Shown here: piece by piece, positions 40,561 to 56,064 of the stretch
Layout of the letters: the number at the start of each line of letters is the position of its first letter
Numbering within the stretch: position 1 is the stretch's first letter
Assembly: GCF_037975245.1 (NCBI RefSeq)
Contig: NC_092562.1
Coordinates: 7,479,001-7,543,000, forward strand
Reading direction: 5' to 3'
DNA length: 64,000 nt
Origin: Apostichopus japonicus
Taxonomy: Eukaryota; Echinodermata; Holothuroidea; Aspidochirotida; Stichopodidae
Position numbers and translations under genes: made by a program
The notes under the pieces: model-generated
Databases searched by the model: none
What the model was told of the DNA's origin: nothing
What the model saw: the letters and a program-made list of their open reading frames with translations, nothing else

Positions 40561-43266
40561 CACATTCGATTGATCGGTACCGAACGTTCGAGTGATCGGT
40601 ACCGCACATTCGATTGATCGGTACCGAACGTTCGATTTATCGGTACCGCACATTCGATTGATCGATACCGTACATTCGAATGATCGGTACTGCACATTCG
40701 AATGATCGGTACCGCACATTCGATTTATCGGTACCGCACATTCGATTAATAGGTACCGCACATTCGATTGATCGGTACCGCACATTCGATTGATCGGTAC
40801 CGCACATTCGATTTATCGGTATCGCACTTTCGATTGATCGGTACCGCACATTCGATTGATCGATACCGCACATTCGAATGATCGGTACTGCATATTCGAA
40901 TGATCGGTACCGCACATTCGATGTATCGGTACTGCACATTCTATTTATCGGTACCGCACATTCGATTGATCGGTACCGCACATTCATATTATCTGTACCG
41001 CACCTTCGATCGATCGGTACCGCACATTCGATTTATCGATACCGCACATTCGAATGATCGGTACTGCACATTCGAATGATCGGTACCGCACATTCGATTT
41101 ATCGGTACCGCATATTCGATTTATAGGTACCGCACATTCATTTTATCGGTACCGCACATTCGATTGGTCGGTACCGCACATTCAATTGTTCGGTACCGCA
41201 CATTCGATTTATCGGTACCGCACAATCGATTGATCGGTACCGCACATTCGATTGATCGGTACCGCACATTCGAATGATCGGTACCGCACATTCGATTGAT
41301 CACTACCGCACATTCGATTTATCGGTACCGCACTTTCGATTGATCGATACCGCACATTCGATTGATCGATACCGCACATTCGATTTATCGGTACCGCACA
41401 TTCGAATGATCGGTACCGCATATTCGATTGATCGGTACCGCACAATCGATTGATCGGTACCGCACATTCGATTGATCGGTACCGCACATTCGAATGATCG
41501 GTACCGCACATTCGATTGATCACTACCGCACATTCGATTTATCGGTACCGCACTTTCGATTGATCGATACCGCACATTCGATTGATCACTACCGCACAAT
41601 CGATTGATCGGTACCGAACGTTCGAGTGATCGGTACCGCAATTTCGATTGTTCGGTACCGCACTTTCGATTGATCGGTACCGCACATTCGATTGATCGAT
41701 ACCGCACATTCGAATGATCGGTACTGCACATTCGAATGATCGGTACCGCACATTCATTTGATCTGTACCGCACCTTCGATCGATCGGAACAGCACATTCG
41801 ATTTATCGGTACCGCACATTAGATTTATAGGTACCGCACAATCGATTTATCGGTACCGCACATTCGATTGATCGGTACCGAACATTCGAATGATCGTTAC
41901 CACACGTTCGAATGATCGGTACCGAACATTCGATTGATCGATACCGCACATTCGATTGATCGGTACGGCACATTCGAATGATCGGTACCGCACATTCGAT
42001 TGATCGGTACCGAACATTCGATTGATCGGTACAGCACATTCGATTGATCGGTACCGCACATTCGATTGATCGGTACCGCACATTCGAATGATCGGTACCG
42101 CACATTCGATTGATCACTACCGCACATTCGATTGATCTGTACCGCACATTCGATTGATCGATACTGCACATTCGAATAATCGGTACTGCACATTCGAATG
42201 ATCGGTACGGCACATTCGATTAATCGGTACCGCACAATCGATTTATCGGTACCGCACATTCGAATGATCGGTCCCGCACATTCGATTGATCACTACCGCA
42301 CATTCGATTTATCGGTACCGCACTTTCGATTGATCGATACCGCACATTCGATTGATCGATACCGCATATTCGATTGATCGGTACCGCACATTCGAATGAT
42401 CGGTACCGCACATTCGATTTATCGGTACCGCACATTCGATTTATCGGTACCGCACATTCGAATGATCGGTACCGCTTATTCATTTTATCTGTACCGCACC
42501 TTCGATTGATCGGTACCACATATTCGATTTATCGGTACCGCACATTCGATTTATCGGTACCGCACATTCGATTGATCACTACCGCACATTCGATTGTTCG
42601 GTACCGCACTTTCGATTGATCGATAACGCACATTCGATTGATCGATACCGCACATTCGATTGATCGGTACCGCACATTCGAATGATCGGTCCCGCACATT
42701 CGATTGATCACTACCGCACATTCGATTTATCGGTACCGCACTTTCGATTGATCGATACCGCACATTCGATTGATCGATACCGCATATTCGATTGATCGGT
42801 ACCGCACATTCGAATGATCGGTACCGCACATTCGATTTATCGGTACCGCACATTCGATTTATCGGTACCGCACATTCGATTGATCGGTACCGCTTATTCA
42901 TTTTATCTGTACCGCACCTTCGATTGATCGGTACCACATATTCGATTTATCGGTACCGCACATTCGATTTATCGGTACCGCACAATCGATTTATCGGTAC
43001 CGCACATTCGATTTATCGGTACCGCACAATCGATTGATCGGTACCGAAAGTTCGAGTGATCGGTACCGCACAATCGATTGATCGGTACCGAACGTTCGAG
43101 TGATCGGTACCGCACATTCGATTGTTCGGTACCGCACTTTCGATTGATCGGTACCGCACATTCGATTGATCGATACCGCACATTCGAATGATCGGTACTG
43201 CACATTCGAATGATCGGTACCGTACATTCATTTGATCTGTACCGCACCTTCGATCGATCGGAACAG
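40561..43266 (+). repeat. 2,706-bp tandem duplication, copy 2 (123 monomers)
   Basis: Direct partner of 37,855-40,560. It is followed by a partial repeat in which 43,267-43,735 copies 41,793-42,261 (offset 1,474, 67 monomers). Confidence 0.9.
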
Positions 43267-44420
43267 CACATTCGATTTATCGGTACCGCACATTAGATTT
43301 ATAGGTACCGCACAATCGATTTATCGGTACCGCACATTCGATTGATCGGTACCGAACATTCGAATGATCGTTACCACACGTTCGAATGATCGGTACCGAA
43401 CATTCGATTGATCGATACCGCACATTCGATTGATCGGTACGGCACATTCGAATGATCGGTACCGCACATTCGATTGATCGGTACCGAACATTCGATTGAT
43501 CGGTACAGCACATTCGATTGATCGGTACCGCACATTCGATTGATCGGTACCGCACATTCGAATGATCGGTACCGCACATTCGATTGATCACTACCGCACA
43601 TTCGATTGATCTGTACCGCACATTCGATTGATCGATACTGCACATTCGAATAATCGGTACTGCACATTCGAATGATCGGTACGGCACATTCGATTAATCG
43701 GTACCGCACAATCGATTTATCGGTACCGCACATTCGATTTATCGGTACCGCACATTCGATTGATAGGTACCGCACATTCATTTTATCTGTACCACACCTT
43801 CGATTGATCGGTACCACACATTCGATTTATCGGTACCGCACATTCGATTTATAGGTACCGCACAATCGATTTATCGGTACCGCACATTCGATTTATCGGT
43901 ACCGCACAATCGATTGATCGGTTCCGCACATTCCATTTATCGGTACCGCACATTCGATTGATCGGTACCGCACATTCGATTGATCACTACCGCACATTAG
44001 ATTGTTCGGTACCGCACATTCGATTTATCGGTACCGCACAATCGATTGATCGGTACCGCACATTCGATTGATCGGTACCGCACATTCGAATGATCGGTAC
44101 CGCACATTCGATTGATCGGTACCGCACATTCGAATGATCGGTACCGCACATTCGATTGATCACTACCGCACATTCGATTTATCGGTACCGCACATTCGAT
44201 TGATCGATACCGCACATTCGATTGATCGATACCGCATATTCGATTGATCGGTACCGCACATTCGAATGATCGGTACCGCACATTCGATTTATCGGTACCG
44301 CACATTCGATTTATCGGTACAGCACATTCGATTGATCGGTACCGCACATTCATTTTATCTGTACAGCACCTTCGATTGATCGGTACCACATATTCGATTA
44401 ATCGGTACCGCACATTCGAT

Positions 44421-44430
44421 TTATCGTACC
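44421..44430 (+). other. Single-base register shift, TCGTACC, copy 1 of 4
   Basis: One G is missing from the usual TCGGTACC. The same deletion recurs in the same surroundings at 46,733, 53,443 (here also changed to TCGTAGAGC) and 55,772, so it arose once and was copied with the 2.3-kb and 9-kb blocks. Confidence 0.93.
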
Positions 44431-46060
44431 GCACAATCGATTTATCGGTACCGCACATTCGAATGATCGGTACCGCACAATCGATTGATCGGTACCGCAC
44501 ATTCGATTGATAGGTACCGAACGTTCGATTTATCGGTACCGCACATTCGATTGATCACTACCGCACATTCGATTGATCTGTACCGCACATTCGATTGATC
44601 GATACTGCACATTCGAATAATCGGTACTGCACATTCGAATGATCGGTACGGCACATTCGATTAATCGGTACCACACAATCGATTTATCGGTACCGCACAT
44701 TCGATTTATCGGTACCGCCCAATCAATTGATCGTTACCGCACATTCGATTGATCGGTACCGAAAGTTCGAGTGATCGGTACCGCATATTCGATTGTTCGG
44801 TACCGCACTTTCCATTGATCGGTACCGCACATTCGATTGATCGATACCGCACATTCGATTTATCAGTACCGCACATTCGATTGATCGGTACCGAACATTC
44901 GATTGATCGGTACCGCACATTCGATTGATCGGTAATGCACATTCGATTGATCGGTACCGAACATTCGATTGATCACTACCGCACATTCGATTGATCGGTA
45001 CCGCACATTCGATTTATCGATACCGCACATTCGAATGATCGGTACTGCACATTCGAATGATCGGTACCGCACATTCGATTTATCGATACCGCACATTCGA
45101 ATGATCGGTACTGCACATTCGAATGATCGGTACCGCACATTCGATTTATCGGTACCGCATATTCGATTTATAGGTACCGCACATTCATTTTATCGGTACC
45201 GCACATTCGATTGGTCGGTACCGCACATTCAATTGTTCGGTACCGCACATTCGATTTATCGGTACCGCACAATCGATTGATCGGTACCGCACATTCGATT
45301 GATCGGTACCGCACATTCGAATGATCGGTACCGCACATTCGATTGATCACTACCGCACATTCGATTTATCGGTACCGCACTTTCGATGGATCGATACCGC
45401 ACATTCGATTGATCGGTACCGCACATTCGAATGATCGGTACCGCATATTCGATTTATCGGTACCGCACATTCGATTTATCGGTACCGCACTTTCGATTGA
45501 TCGGTACCGCACTTTCGATTGATCGATACCGCACATTCGAATGATCGGTACTGCACATTCGAATGATCGGTACCGCACATTCAATTGATCTGTACCGCAC
45601 CTTCGATCGATCGGAACAGCACATTCGATTTATCGGTACCGCACATTAGATTTATAGGTACCGCACAATCGATTTATCGGTACCGCACATTCGATTGATC
45701 GGTACCGAACATTCGAATGATCGTTACCACACGTTCGAATGATCGGTACCGAACATTCGATTGATCGATACCGCACATTCGATTGATCGGTACCGAACAT
45801 TCGAATGATCGGTACCGCACATTCGATTGATCGGTACCGAACATTCGATTGATCGGTACAGCACATTTGATTGATCGGTACCGCACATTCGATTGATCGG
45901 TACCGCACATTCGAATGATCGGTACCGCACATTCGATTGATCACTACCGCACATTCGATTGATCTGTACCGCACATTCGATTAATCGATACTGCACATTC
46001 GAATAATCGGTACTGCACATTCGAATGATCGGTACGGCACATTCGATTAATCGGTACCGC

Positions 46061-46075
46061 ACAATCGATTATCGG
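46061..46075 (+). other. Single-base register shift, CGATTATCGG, copy 1 of 2
   Basis: One base is missing (CGATTATCGG instead of CGATTTATCGG). It recurs at 55,104-55,113 within 9-kb copy 2 and is absent from the paralogous place near 43,720. Confidence 0.93.
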
Positions 46076-47025
46076 TACCGCACATTCGATTTATCGGTAC
46101 CGCACATTCGATTGATAGGTACCGCACATTCATTTTATCTGTACCGCACCTTCGATTGATCGGTACCACACATTCGATTTATCGGTACCGCACATTCGAT
46201 TTATAGGTACCGCACAATCGATTGATCGGTTCCGCACATTCGATTGATCGGTACCGCACATTCGATTGATCGGTACCGCACATTCGATTGATCACTACCG
46301 CACATTAGATTGTTCGGTACCGCACATTCGATTTATCGGTACCGCACAATCGATTGATCGGTACCGCACATTCGATTGATCGGTACCGCACATTCGAATG
46401 ATCGGTACCGCACATTCGATTGATCGGTACCGCACATTCGAATGATCGGTACCGCACATTCGATTGATCACTACCGCACATTCGATTTATCGGTACCGCA
46501 CTTTCGATTGATCGATACCGCACATTCGATTGATCGATACCGCATATTCGATTGATCGGTACCGCACATTCGAATGATCGGTACCGCACATTCGATTTAT
46601 CGGTACCGCACATTCGATTTATCGGTACAGCACATTCGATTGATCGGTACCGCACATTCATTTTATCTGTACAGCACCTTCGATTGATCGGTACCACATA
46701 TTCGATTAATCGGTACCGCACATTCGATTTATCGTACCGCACAATCGATTTATCGGTACCGCACATTCGAATGATCGGTACCGCACAATCGATTGATCGG
46801 TACCGCACATTCGATTGATAGGTACCGAACGTTCGATTTATCGGTACCGCACATTCGATTGATCACTACCGCACATTCGATTGATCTGTACCGCACATTC
46901 GATTGATCGATACTGCACATTCGAATAATCGGTACTGCACATTCGAATGATCGGTACGGCACATTCGATTAATCGGTACCGCACAATCGATTGATCGGTA
47001 CCGCACATTCGATTTATCGGTACCG

Positions 47026-48851
47026 CCCAATCAATTGATCGTTACCGCACATTCGATTGATCGGTACCGAAAGTTCGAGTGATCGGTACCGCACATTCGA
47101 TTGTTCGGTACCGCACTTTCCATTGATCGGTACCGCACATTCGATTGATCGATACCGCACATTCGATTTATCGGTACCGCACATTCGATTGATCGGTACC
47201 GAACATTCGATTGATCGGTACCGCACATTCGATTGATCGGTACCGCACATTCGATTGATCGGTACCGAACATTCGATTGATCGGTGTCGCACATTCGATT
47301 CATAGGTACCGCACATTCGATTTATCGGTACCGCACATTCGATTGATCGGTACCGCACATTCGATTTATCGGTACCGCACATTCGATTGATCACTACCGC
47401 ACATTCGATTGATCGGTACCGCACATTCGATTTATCGATACCGCACTTTCGAATGATCGGTACTGCACATTCGAATGATCGGTACCGCACATTCGATTTA
47501 TCGATACCGCACATTCGAATGATCGGTACTGCACATTCGAATGATCGGTACCGCACATTCGATTGATCGGTACCGTATATTCGATTTATAGGTACCGCAC
47601 ATTCATTTTATCGGTACCGCACATTCGATTGGTCGGTACCGCACATTAGATTGTTCGGTACCGCACATTCGATTTATCGGTACCGCACAATCGATTGATC
47701 GGTACCGCACATTCGATTGATCGATACCGCACATTCGATTGATCGGTACCGCACATTCGATTGATCACTACCGCACATTCGATTTATCGGTCCCGCACTT
47801 TCGATTGATCGATACCGCACATTGGATTGATCGGTACCGAAAGTTCGAGTGATCGGTACCGCACATTCGAATGATCGGTACCGCATATTCGATTTATCGG
47901 TACCGCACATTCGATTTATCGGTACCGCACTTTCGATTGATCGGTACCGCACTTTCGATTGATCGATACCGCACATTCGAATGATCGGTACCGCACATTC
48001 GAATGATCGGTACCGCACATTCGATTGATCGGTACCGCACATTCGAATGATCGGTACCGCACATTCGATTTATCGGTACCGCACATTCGATTGATCACTA
48101 CCGCACATTCGATTGTTCGGAACCGCACTTTCGATTGATCGATACCGCACTTTCGATTGATCGATACCGCACATTCGATTGATCGGTACTGCACATTCAT
48201 TTTATCTGTTCCGCACCTTCGATTGATCGGTACCACACATTCGATTTATCGGTACCGCACATTCGATTTATCGGTACCGCACAATCGATTTATCGGTACC
48301 GCACATTCGATTTATCTGTACCGCCCAATCAATTGATCGTTACCGCACATTCGATTGATCGGTACCGAAAGTTCGAGTGATCGGTACCGCACATTCGATT
48401 GATCGGTACCGCACTTTCCATTGATCGGTACCGCACATTCGATTGATCGATACCGCACATTCGATTTATCGGTACCGCACATTCGATTGATCGGTACCGA
48501 ACATTCGATTGATCGGTACCGCACATTCGATTGATCGGTACCGCACATTCGATTGATCGGTACCGAACATTCGATTGATCGGTGTCGCACATTCGATTCA
48601 TAGGTACCGCACATTCGATTTATCGGTACCGAACATTCGATTTATCGGTACCGAACTTTCGATTTATCGGTAACGTACATTCGATTGATCACTACCGCAC
48701 ATTCGATTGATCTGTACCGCACATTCGATTGATCGATACTGCACATTCGAATAATCGGTACTGCACATTCGAATGATCGGTACGGCACATTCGATTAATC
48801 GGTACCGCACAATCGATTGATCGGTACCGCACATTCGATTTATCGGTACCG
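47026..48851 (+). repeat. 1.7-kb subunit a of 9-kb copy 1 (1,826 bp)
   Basis: Bounded by CCCAATCAATTG markers. It is 88 bp longer than subunit b, because a three-monomer piece (GATTTATCGATACC to GAATGATCGGTACC) is doubled near 47,430-47,560, together with one extra monomer. Confidence 0.82.
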
Positions 48852-50589
48852 CCCAATCAATTGATCGTTACCGCACATTCGATTGATCGGTACCGAAAGT
48901 TCGAGTGATCGGTACCGCACATTCGATTGTTCGGTACCGCACTTTCCATTGATCGGTACCGCACATTCGATTGATCGATACCGCACATTCGATTGATCGG
49001 TACCGCACATTCGATTGATCGGTACCGAACATTCGATTGATCGGTACCGCACATTCGATTGATCGGTACCGCACATTCGATTGATCGGTACCGAACATTC
49101 GATTGATCGGTGTCGCACATTCGATTCATAGGTACCGCACATTCGATTTATCGGTACCGCACATTCGATTGATCGGTACCGCACATTCGATTTATCGGTA
49201 CCGCACATTCGATTGATCACTACCGCACATTCGATTGATCGGTACCGCACATTCGATTTATCGATACCGCACATTCGAATGATCGGTACTGCACATTCGA
49301 ATGATCGGTACCGCATATTCGATTTATAGGTACCGCACATTCATTTTATCGGTACCGCACATTCGATTGGTCGGTACCGCACATTAGATTGTTCGGTACC
49401 GCACATTCGATTTATCGGTACCGCACAATCGATTGATCGGTACCGCACATTCGATTGATCGATACCGCACATTCGATTGATCGGTACCGCACATTCGATT
49501 GATCACTACCGCACATTCGATTTATCGGTCCCGCACTTTCGATTGATCGATACCGCACATTGGATTGATCGGTACCGAAAGTTCGAGTGATCGGTACCGC
49601 ACATTCGAATGATCGGTACCGCATATTCGATTTATCGGTACCGCACATTCGATTTATCGGTACCGCACTTTCGATTGATCGGTACCGCACTTTCGATTGA
49701 TCGATACCGCACATTCGAATGATCGGTACCGCACATTCGAATGATCGGTACCGCACATTCGATTGATCGGTACCGCACATTCGAATGATCGGTACCGCAC
49801 ATTCGATTTATCGGTACCGCACATTCGATTGATCACTACCGCACATTCGATTGTTCGGAACCGCACTTTCGATTGATCGATACCGCACTTTCGATTGATC
49901 GATACCGCACATTCGATTGATCGGTACTGCACATTCATTTTATCTGTTCCGCACCTTCGATTGATCGGTACCACACATTCGATTTATCGGTACCGCACAT
50001 TCGATTTATCGGTACCGCACAATCGATTTATCGGTACCGCACATTCGATTTATCGGTACCGCCCAATCAATTGATCGTTACCGCACATTCGATTGATCGG
50101 TACCGAAAGTTCGAGTGATCGGTACCGCACATTCGATTGTTCGGTACCGCACTTTCCATTGATCGGTACCGCACATTCGATTGATCGATACCGCACATTC
50201 GATTTATCGGTACCGCACATTCGATTGATCGGTACCGAACATTCGATTGATCGGTACCGCACATTCGATTGATCGGTACCGCACATTCGATTGATCGGTA
50301 CCGAACATTCGATTGATCGGTGTCGCACATTCGATTCATAGGTACCGCACATTCGATTTATCGGTACCGAACATTCGATTTATCGGTACCGAACTTTCGA
50401 TTTATCGGTACCGCACATTCGATTGATCACTACCGCACATTCGATTGATCTGTACCGCACATTCGATTGATCGATACTGCACATTCGAATAATCGAAACT
50501 GCACATTCGAATGATCGGTACGGCACATTCGATTAATCGGTACCGCACAATCGATTGATCGGTACCGCACATTCGATTTATCGGTACCG
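48852..50589 (+). repeat. 1.7-kb subunit b of 9-kb copy 1 (1,738 bp)
   Basis: 79 monomers. Internal marker pairs 48,324/50,062 and 48,852/50,590 and the matching stretches 47,674/49,412 all give an offset of 1,738. Confidence 0.85.
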
Positions 50590-52195
50590 CCCAATCAATT
50601 GATCGTTACCGCACATTCGATTGATCGGTACCGAAAGTTCGAGTGATCGGTACCGCACATTCGATTGTTCGGTACCGCACTTTCCATTGATCGGTACCGC
50701 ACATTCGATTGATCGATACCGCACATTCGATTTATCGGTACCGCACATTCGATTGATCGGTACCGAACATTCGATTGATCGGTACCGCACATTCGATTGA
50801 TCGGTACCGCACATTCGATTGATCGGTACCGAACATTCGATTGATCGGTGTCGCACATTCGATTCATAGGTACCGCACATTCGATTGATCGGTACCGCAC
50901 ATTCGATTGATCGGTACCGCACATTCGATTTATCGGTACCGCACATTCGATTGATCACTACCGCACATTCGATTGATCGGTACCGCACATTCGATTTATC
51001 GGTACCGCACATTCGAATGATCGGTACTGCACATTCGAATGATCGGTACCGCACATTCGATTTATCGATACCGCACATTCGAATGATCGGTACTGCACAT
51101 TCGAATGATCGGTACCGCACATTCGATTTATCGGTACCGCATATTCGATTTATAGGTACCGCACATTCATTTTATCGGTACCGCACATTCGATTGGTCGG
51201 TACCGCACATTAGATTGTTCGGTACCGCACATTCGATTTATCGGTACCGCACAATCGATTGATCGGTACCGCACATTCGATTGATCGGTACCGCACATTC
51301 GAATGATCGGTACCGCACATTCGATTGATCACTACCGCACATTCGATTTATCGGTACCGCACTTTCGATTGATCGATACCGCACATTCGATTGATCGATA
51401 CCGCACATTCGATTGATCGGTACCGCACATTCGAATGATCGGTACCGCATATTCGATTTATCGGTACCGCACATTCGATTTATCGGTACCGCACTTTCGA
51501 TTGATCGGTACCGCACTTTCGATTGATCGATACCGCACATTCGAATGATCGGTACCGCACATTCGAATGATCGGTACCGCACATTCGATTGATCGGTACC
51601 GCACATTCGAATGTTCGGTACCGCACATTCGATTTATCGGTACCGCACATTCGATTGATCACTACCGCACATTCGATTGTTCGGAACCGCACTTTCGATT
51701 GATCGATACCGCACTTTCGATTGATCGATACCGCACATTCGATTGATCGGTACCGCACATTCGAATGATCGGTCCCGTACATTCGATTGATCACTACCGC
51801 ACATTCGATTTATCGGTACCGCACTTTCGATTGATCGATACCGCACATTCGATTGATCGATACCGCATATTCGATTGATCGGTACCGAACATTCGAATGA
51901 TCGTTACCACACGTTCGAACGATCGGTACCGCACATTCGATTGATCGATACCGCACATTCGATTGATCGGTACGGCACATTCGAATGATCGGTACCGAAC
52001 ATTCGATTTATCGGTACCGCACATTCGATTTATCGGTATAGCACATTCGACTGATCGGTACTGCACATTCATTTTATCTGTTCCGCACCTTCGATTGATC
52101 GGTACCACACATTCGATTTATCGGTACCGCACATTCGATTTATCGGTACCGCACAATCGATTTATCGGTACCGCACATTCGATTTATCGGTACCG
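50590..52195 (+). repeat. 1.7-kb subunit c of 9-kb copy 1 (1,606 bp)
   Basis: 73 monomers up to the next CCCAATCAATTG marker at 52,196. Its right part diverges towards a sequence resembling 31,440-31,560 (GATCGTTACC, CACGTTCGAACG). Confidence 0.75.
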
Positions 52196-55100
52196 CCCAA
52201 TCAATTGATCGTTACCGCACATTCGATTGATCGGTACCGAAAGTTCGAGTGATCTTTACCGCACATTCTATTGTTCGGTACCGCACTTTCCATTGATCGG
52301 TACCGCACATTCGATTGATCGATACCGCACATTCGATTTATCGGTACCGCACATTCGATTGATCGGTACCGAACATTCGATTGATCGGTACCGCACATTC
52401 GATTGATCGGTACCGCACATTCGATTGATCGGTACCGAACATTCGATTGATCGGTGTCGCACATTCGATTCATAGGTACCGCACATTCGATTTATCGGTA
52501 CCGCACATTCGATTTATCGGTACTGCACTTTCGATTTATCGGTATCGCACATTCGATTCATAGGTACCGCACATTCGATTGATCGGTACCGCACATTCGA
52601 TTGATCGATACCGCACATTCGATTGATCGGTACCGAACATTCGATTGATCGGTGTCGCACATTCGATTCATAGGTACCGCACATTCGATTTATCGGTACC
52701 GCACATTCGATTGATCACTACCGCACATTCGATTGATCTGTACCGCACATTCGATTGATCGATACTGCACATTCGAATAATCGGTACTGCACATTCGAAT
52801 GATCGGTACGGCACATTCGATTAATCGGTACCGCACAATCGATTTATCGGTACCGCACATTCGATTTATCGGTACCGCACATTCGATTGATAGGTACCGC
52901 ACATTCATTTTATCTGTACCGCACCTTCGATTGATCGGTAGCACACATTCGATTTATCGGTACCGCACATTCGATTTATAGGTACCGCACAATCGATTTA
53001 TGGGTACCGCACATTCGATTTATCGGTACCGCACTTTAGATTGATCGGTTCCGCACATTCCATTTATCGGTACCGTACATTCGATTGATCGGTACCGCAC
53101 ATTCGATTGATCACTACCGCACATTAGATTGTTCGGTACCGCACATTCGATTTATCGGTACCGCACAATCGATTGATCGGTACCGCACATTCGATTGATC
53201 GGTACCGCACATTCGAATGATCGGTACCGCACATTCGATTGATCACTACCGCACATTCGATTTATCGGTACCGCACTTTCGATTGATCGATACCGCACAT
53301 TCGATTGATCGGTACCGCACATTCGATTGATCGGTACAGCACATTCGATTGATCGGTACCGCACATTCATTTTATCTGTACAGCACCTTCGATTGATCGG
53401 TACCACATATTCGATTAATCGGTACCGCACATTCGATTTATCGTAGAGCACAATCGATTTATCGGTACCGCACATTCGAATGATCGGTACCGCACAATCG
53501 ATTGATCGGTACCGCACATTCGATTGATAGGTACCGAACGTTCGATTTATCGGTACCGCACATTCGATTGATCACTACCGCACATTCGATTGATCTGTAC
53601 CGCACATTCGATTGATCGATACTGCACATTCGAATAATCGGTACTGCACATTCGAATGATCGGTACGGCACATTCGATTAATCGGTACCACACAATCGAT
53701 TTATCGGTACCGCACATTCGATTTATCGGTACCGCCCAATCAATTGATCGTTACCGCACATTCGATTGATCGGTACCGAAAGTTCGAGTGATCGGTACCG
53801 CATATTCGATTGTTCGGTACCGCACTTTCCATTGATCGGTACCGCACATTCGATTGATCGATACCGCACATTCGATTTATCAGTACCGCACATTCGATTG
53901 ATCGGTACCGAACATTCGATTGATCGGTACCGCACATTCGATTGATCGGTAATGCACATTCGATTGATCGGTACCGAACATTCGATTGATCACTACCGCA
54001 CATTCGATTGATCGGTACCGCACATTCGATTTATCGATACCGCACATTCGAATGATCGGTACTGCACATTCGAATGATCGGTACCGCACATTCGATTTAT
54101 CGATACCGCACATTCGAATGATCGGTACTGCACATTCGAATGATCGGTACCGCACATTCGATTTATCGGTACCGCATATTCGATTTATAGGTACCGCACA
54201 TTCATTTTATCGGTACCGCACATTCGATTGGTCGGTACCGCACATTCAATTGTTCGGTACCGCACATTCGATTTATCGGTACCGCACAATCGATTGATCG
54301 GTACCGCACATTCGATTGATCGGTACCGCACATTCGAATGATCGGTACCGCACATTCGATTGATCACTACCGCACATTCGATTTATCGGTACCGCACTTT
54401 CGATTGATCGATACCGCACATTCGATTGATCGATACCGCACATTCGATTGATCGGTACCGCACATTCGAATGATCGGTACCGCATATTCGATTTATCGGT
54501 ACCGCACATTCGATTTATCGGTACCGCACTTTCGATTGATCGGTACCGCACTTTCGATTGATCGATACCGCACATTCGAATGATCGGTACCGCACATTCG
54601 AATGATCGGTACCGCACATTCAATTGATCTGTACCGCACCTTCGATCGATCGGAACAGCACATTCGATTTATCGGTACCGCACATTAGATTTATAGGTAC
54701 CGCACAATCGATTTATCGGTACCGCACATTCGATTGATCGGTACCGAACATTCGAATGATCGTTACCACACGTTCGAATGATCGGTACCGAACATTCGAT
54801 TGATCGATACCGCACATTCGATTGATCGGTACCGAACATTCGAATGATCGGTACCGCACATTCGATTGATCGGTACCGAACATTCGATTGATCGGTACAG
54901 CACATTTGATTGATCGGTACCGCACATTCGATTGATCGGTACCGCACATTCGAATGATCGGTACCGCACATTCGATTGATCACTACCGCACATTCGATTG
55001 ATCTGTACCGCACATTCGATTAATCGATACTGCACATTCGAATAATCGGTACTGCACATTCGAATGATCGGTACGGCACATTCGATTAATCGGTACCGCA

Positions 55101-56064
55101 CAATCGATTATCGGTACCGCACATTCGATTTATCGGTACCGCACATTCGATTGATAGGTACCGCACATTCATTTTATCTGTACCGCACCTTCGATTGATC
55201 GGTACCACACATTCGATTTATCGGTACCGCACATTCGATTTATAGGTACCGCACAATCGATTGATCGGTTCCGCACATTCGATTGATCGGTACCGCACAT
55301 TCGATTGATCGGTACCGCACATTCGATTGATCACTACCGCACATTAGATTGTTCGGTACCGCACATTCGATTTATCGGTACCGCACAATCGATTGATCGG
55401 TACCGCACATTCGATTGATCGGTACCGCACATTCGAATGATCGGTACCGCACATTCGATTGATCGGTACCGCACATTCGAATGATCGGTACCGCACATTC
55501 GATTGATCACTACCGCACATTCGATTTATCGGTACCGCACTTTCGATTGATCGATACCGCACATTCGATTGATCGATACCGCATATTCGATTGATCGGTA
55601 CCGCACATTCGAATGATCGGTACCGCACATTCGATTTATCGGTACCGCACATTCGATTTATCGGTACAGCACATTCGATTGATCGGTACCGCACATTCAT
55701 TTTATCTGTACAGCACCTTCGATTGATCGGTACCACATATTCGATTAATCGGTACCGCACATTCGATTTATCGTACCGCACAATCGATTTATCGGTACCG
55801 CACATTCGAATGATCGGTACCGCACAATCGATTGATCGGTACCGCACATTCGATTGATAGGTACCGAACGTTCGATTTATCGGTACCGCACATTCGATTG
55901 ATCACTACCGCACATTCGATTGATCTGTACCGCACATTCGATTGATCGATACTGCACATTCGAATAATCGGTACTGCACATTCGAATGATCGGTACGGCA
56001 CATTCGATTAATCGGTACCGCACAATCGATTGATCGGTACCGCACATTCGATTTATCGGTACCG

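Larger units (their letters stand above)
5153..40927 (+). repeat. GATGTATC marker monomer, 11 copies
   Basis: The variant GATGTATCGGTACTGC followed by ATTCTATTTATC occurs at 5153, 5989, 9811, 14183, 16067, 18391, 22763, 26297, 30493, 38214 and 40920. It links the middle domain with the 29-43 kb domain and was not seen in the right 20 kb. Confidence 0.88.
43570..52696 (+). repeat. 9-kb higher-order unit, copy 1
   Basis: The offset to the next copy is 9,127 at 43,672, 9,017 at 44,706, 9,039 at 46,305 and 8,995 from 48,312 on. Each change is a whole number of monomers plus known single-base deletions. The drop of 44 at about 47,880 is a clean two-monomer loss in copy 2 (near 56,920). The unit contains three 1.6-1.8-kb subunits and the CCCAATCAATTG marker. 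Confidence 0.88.
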
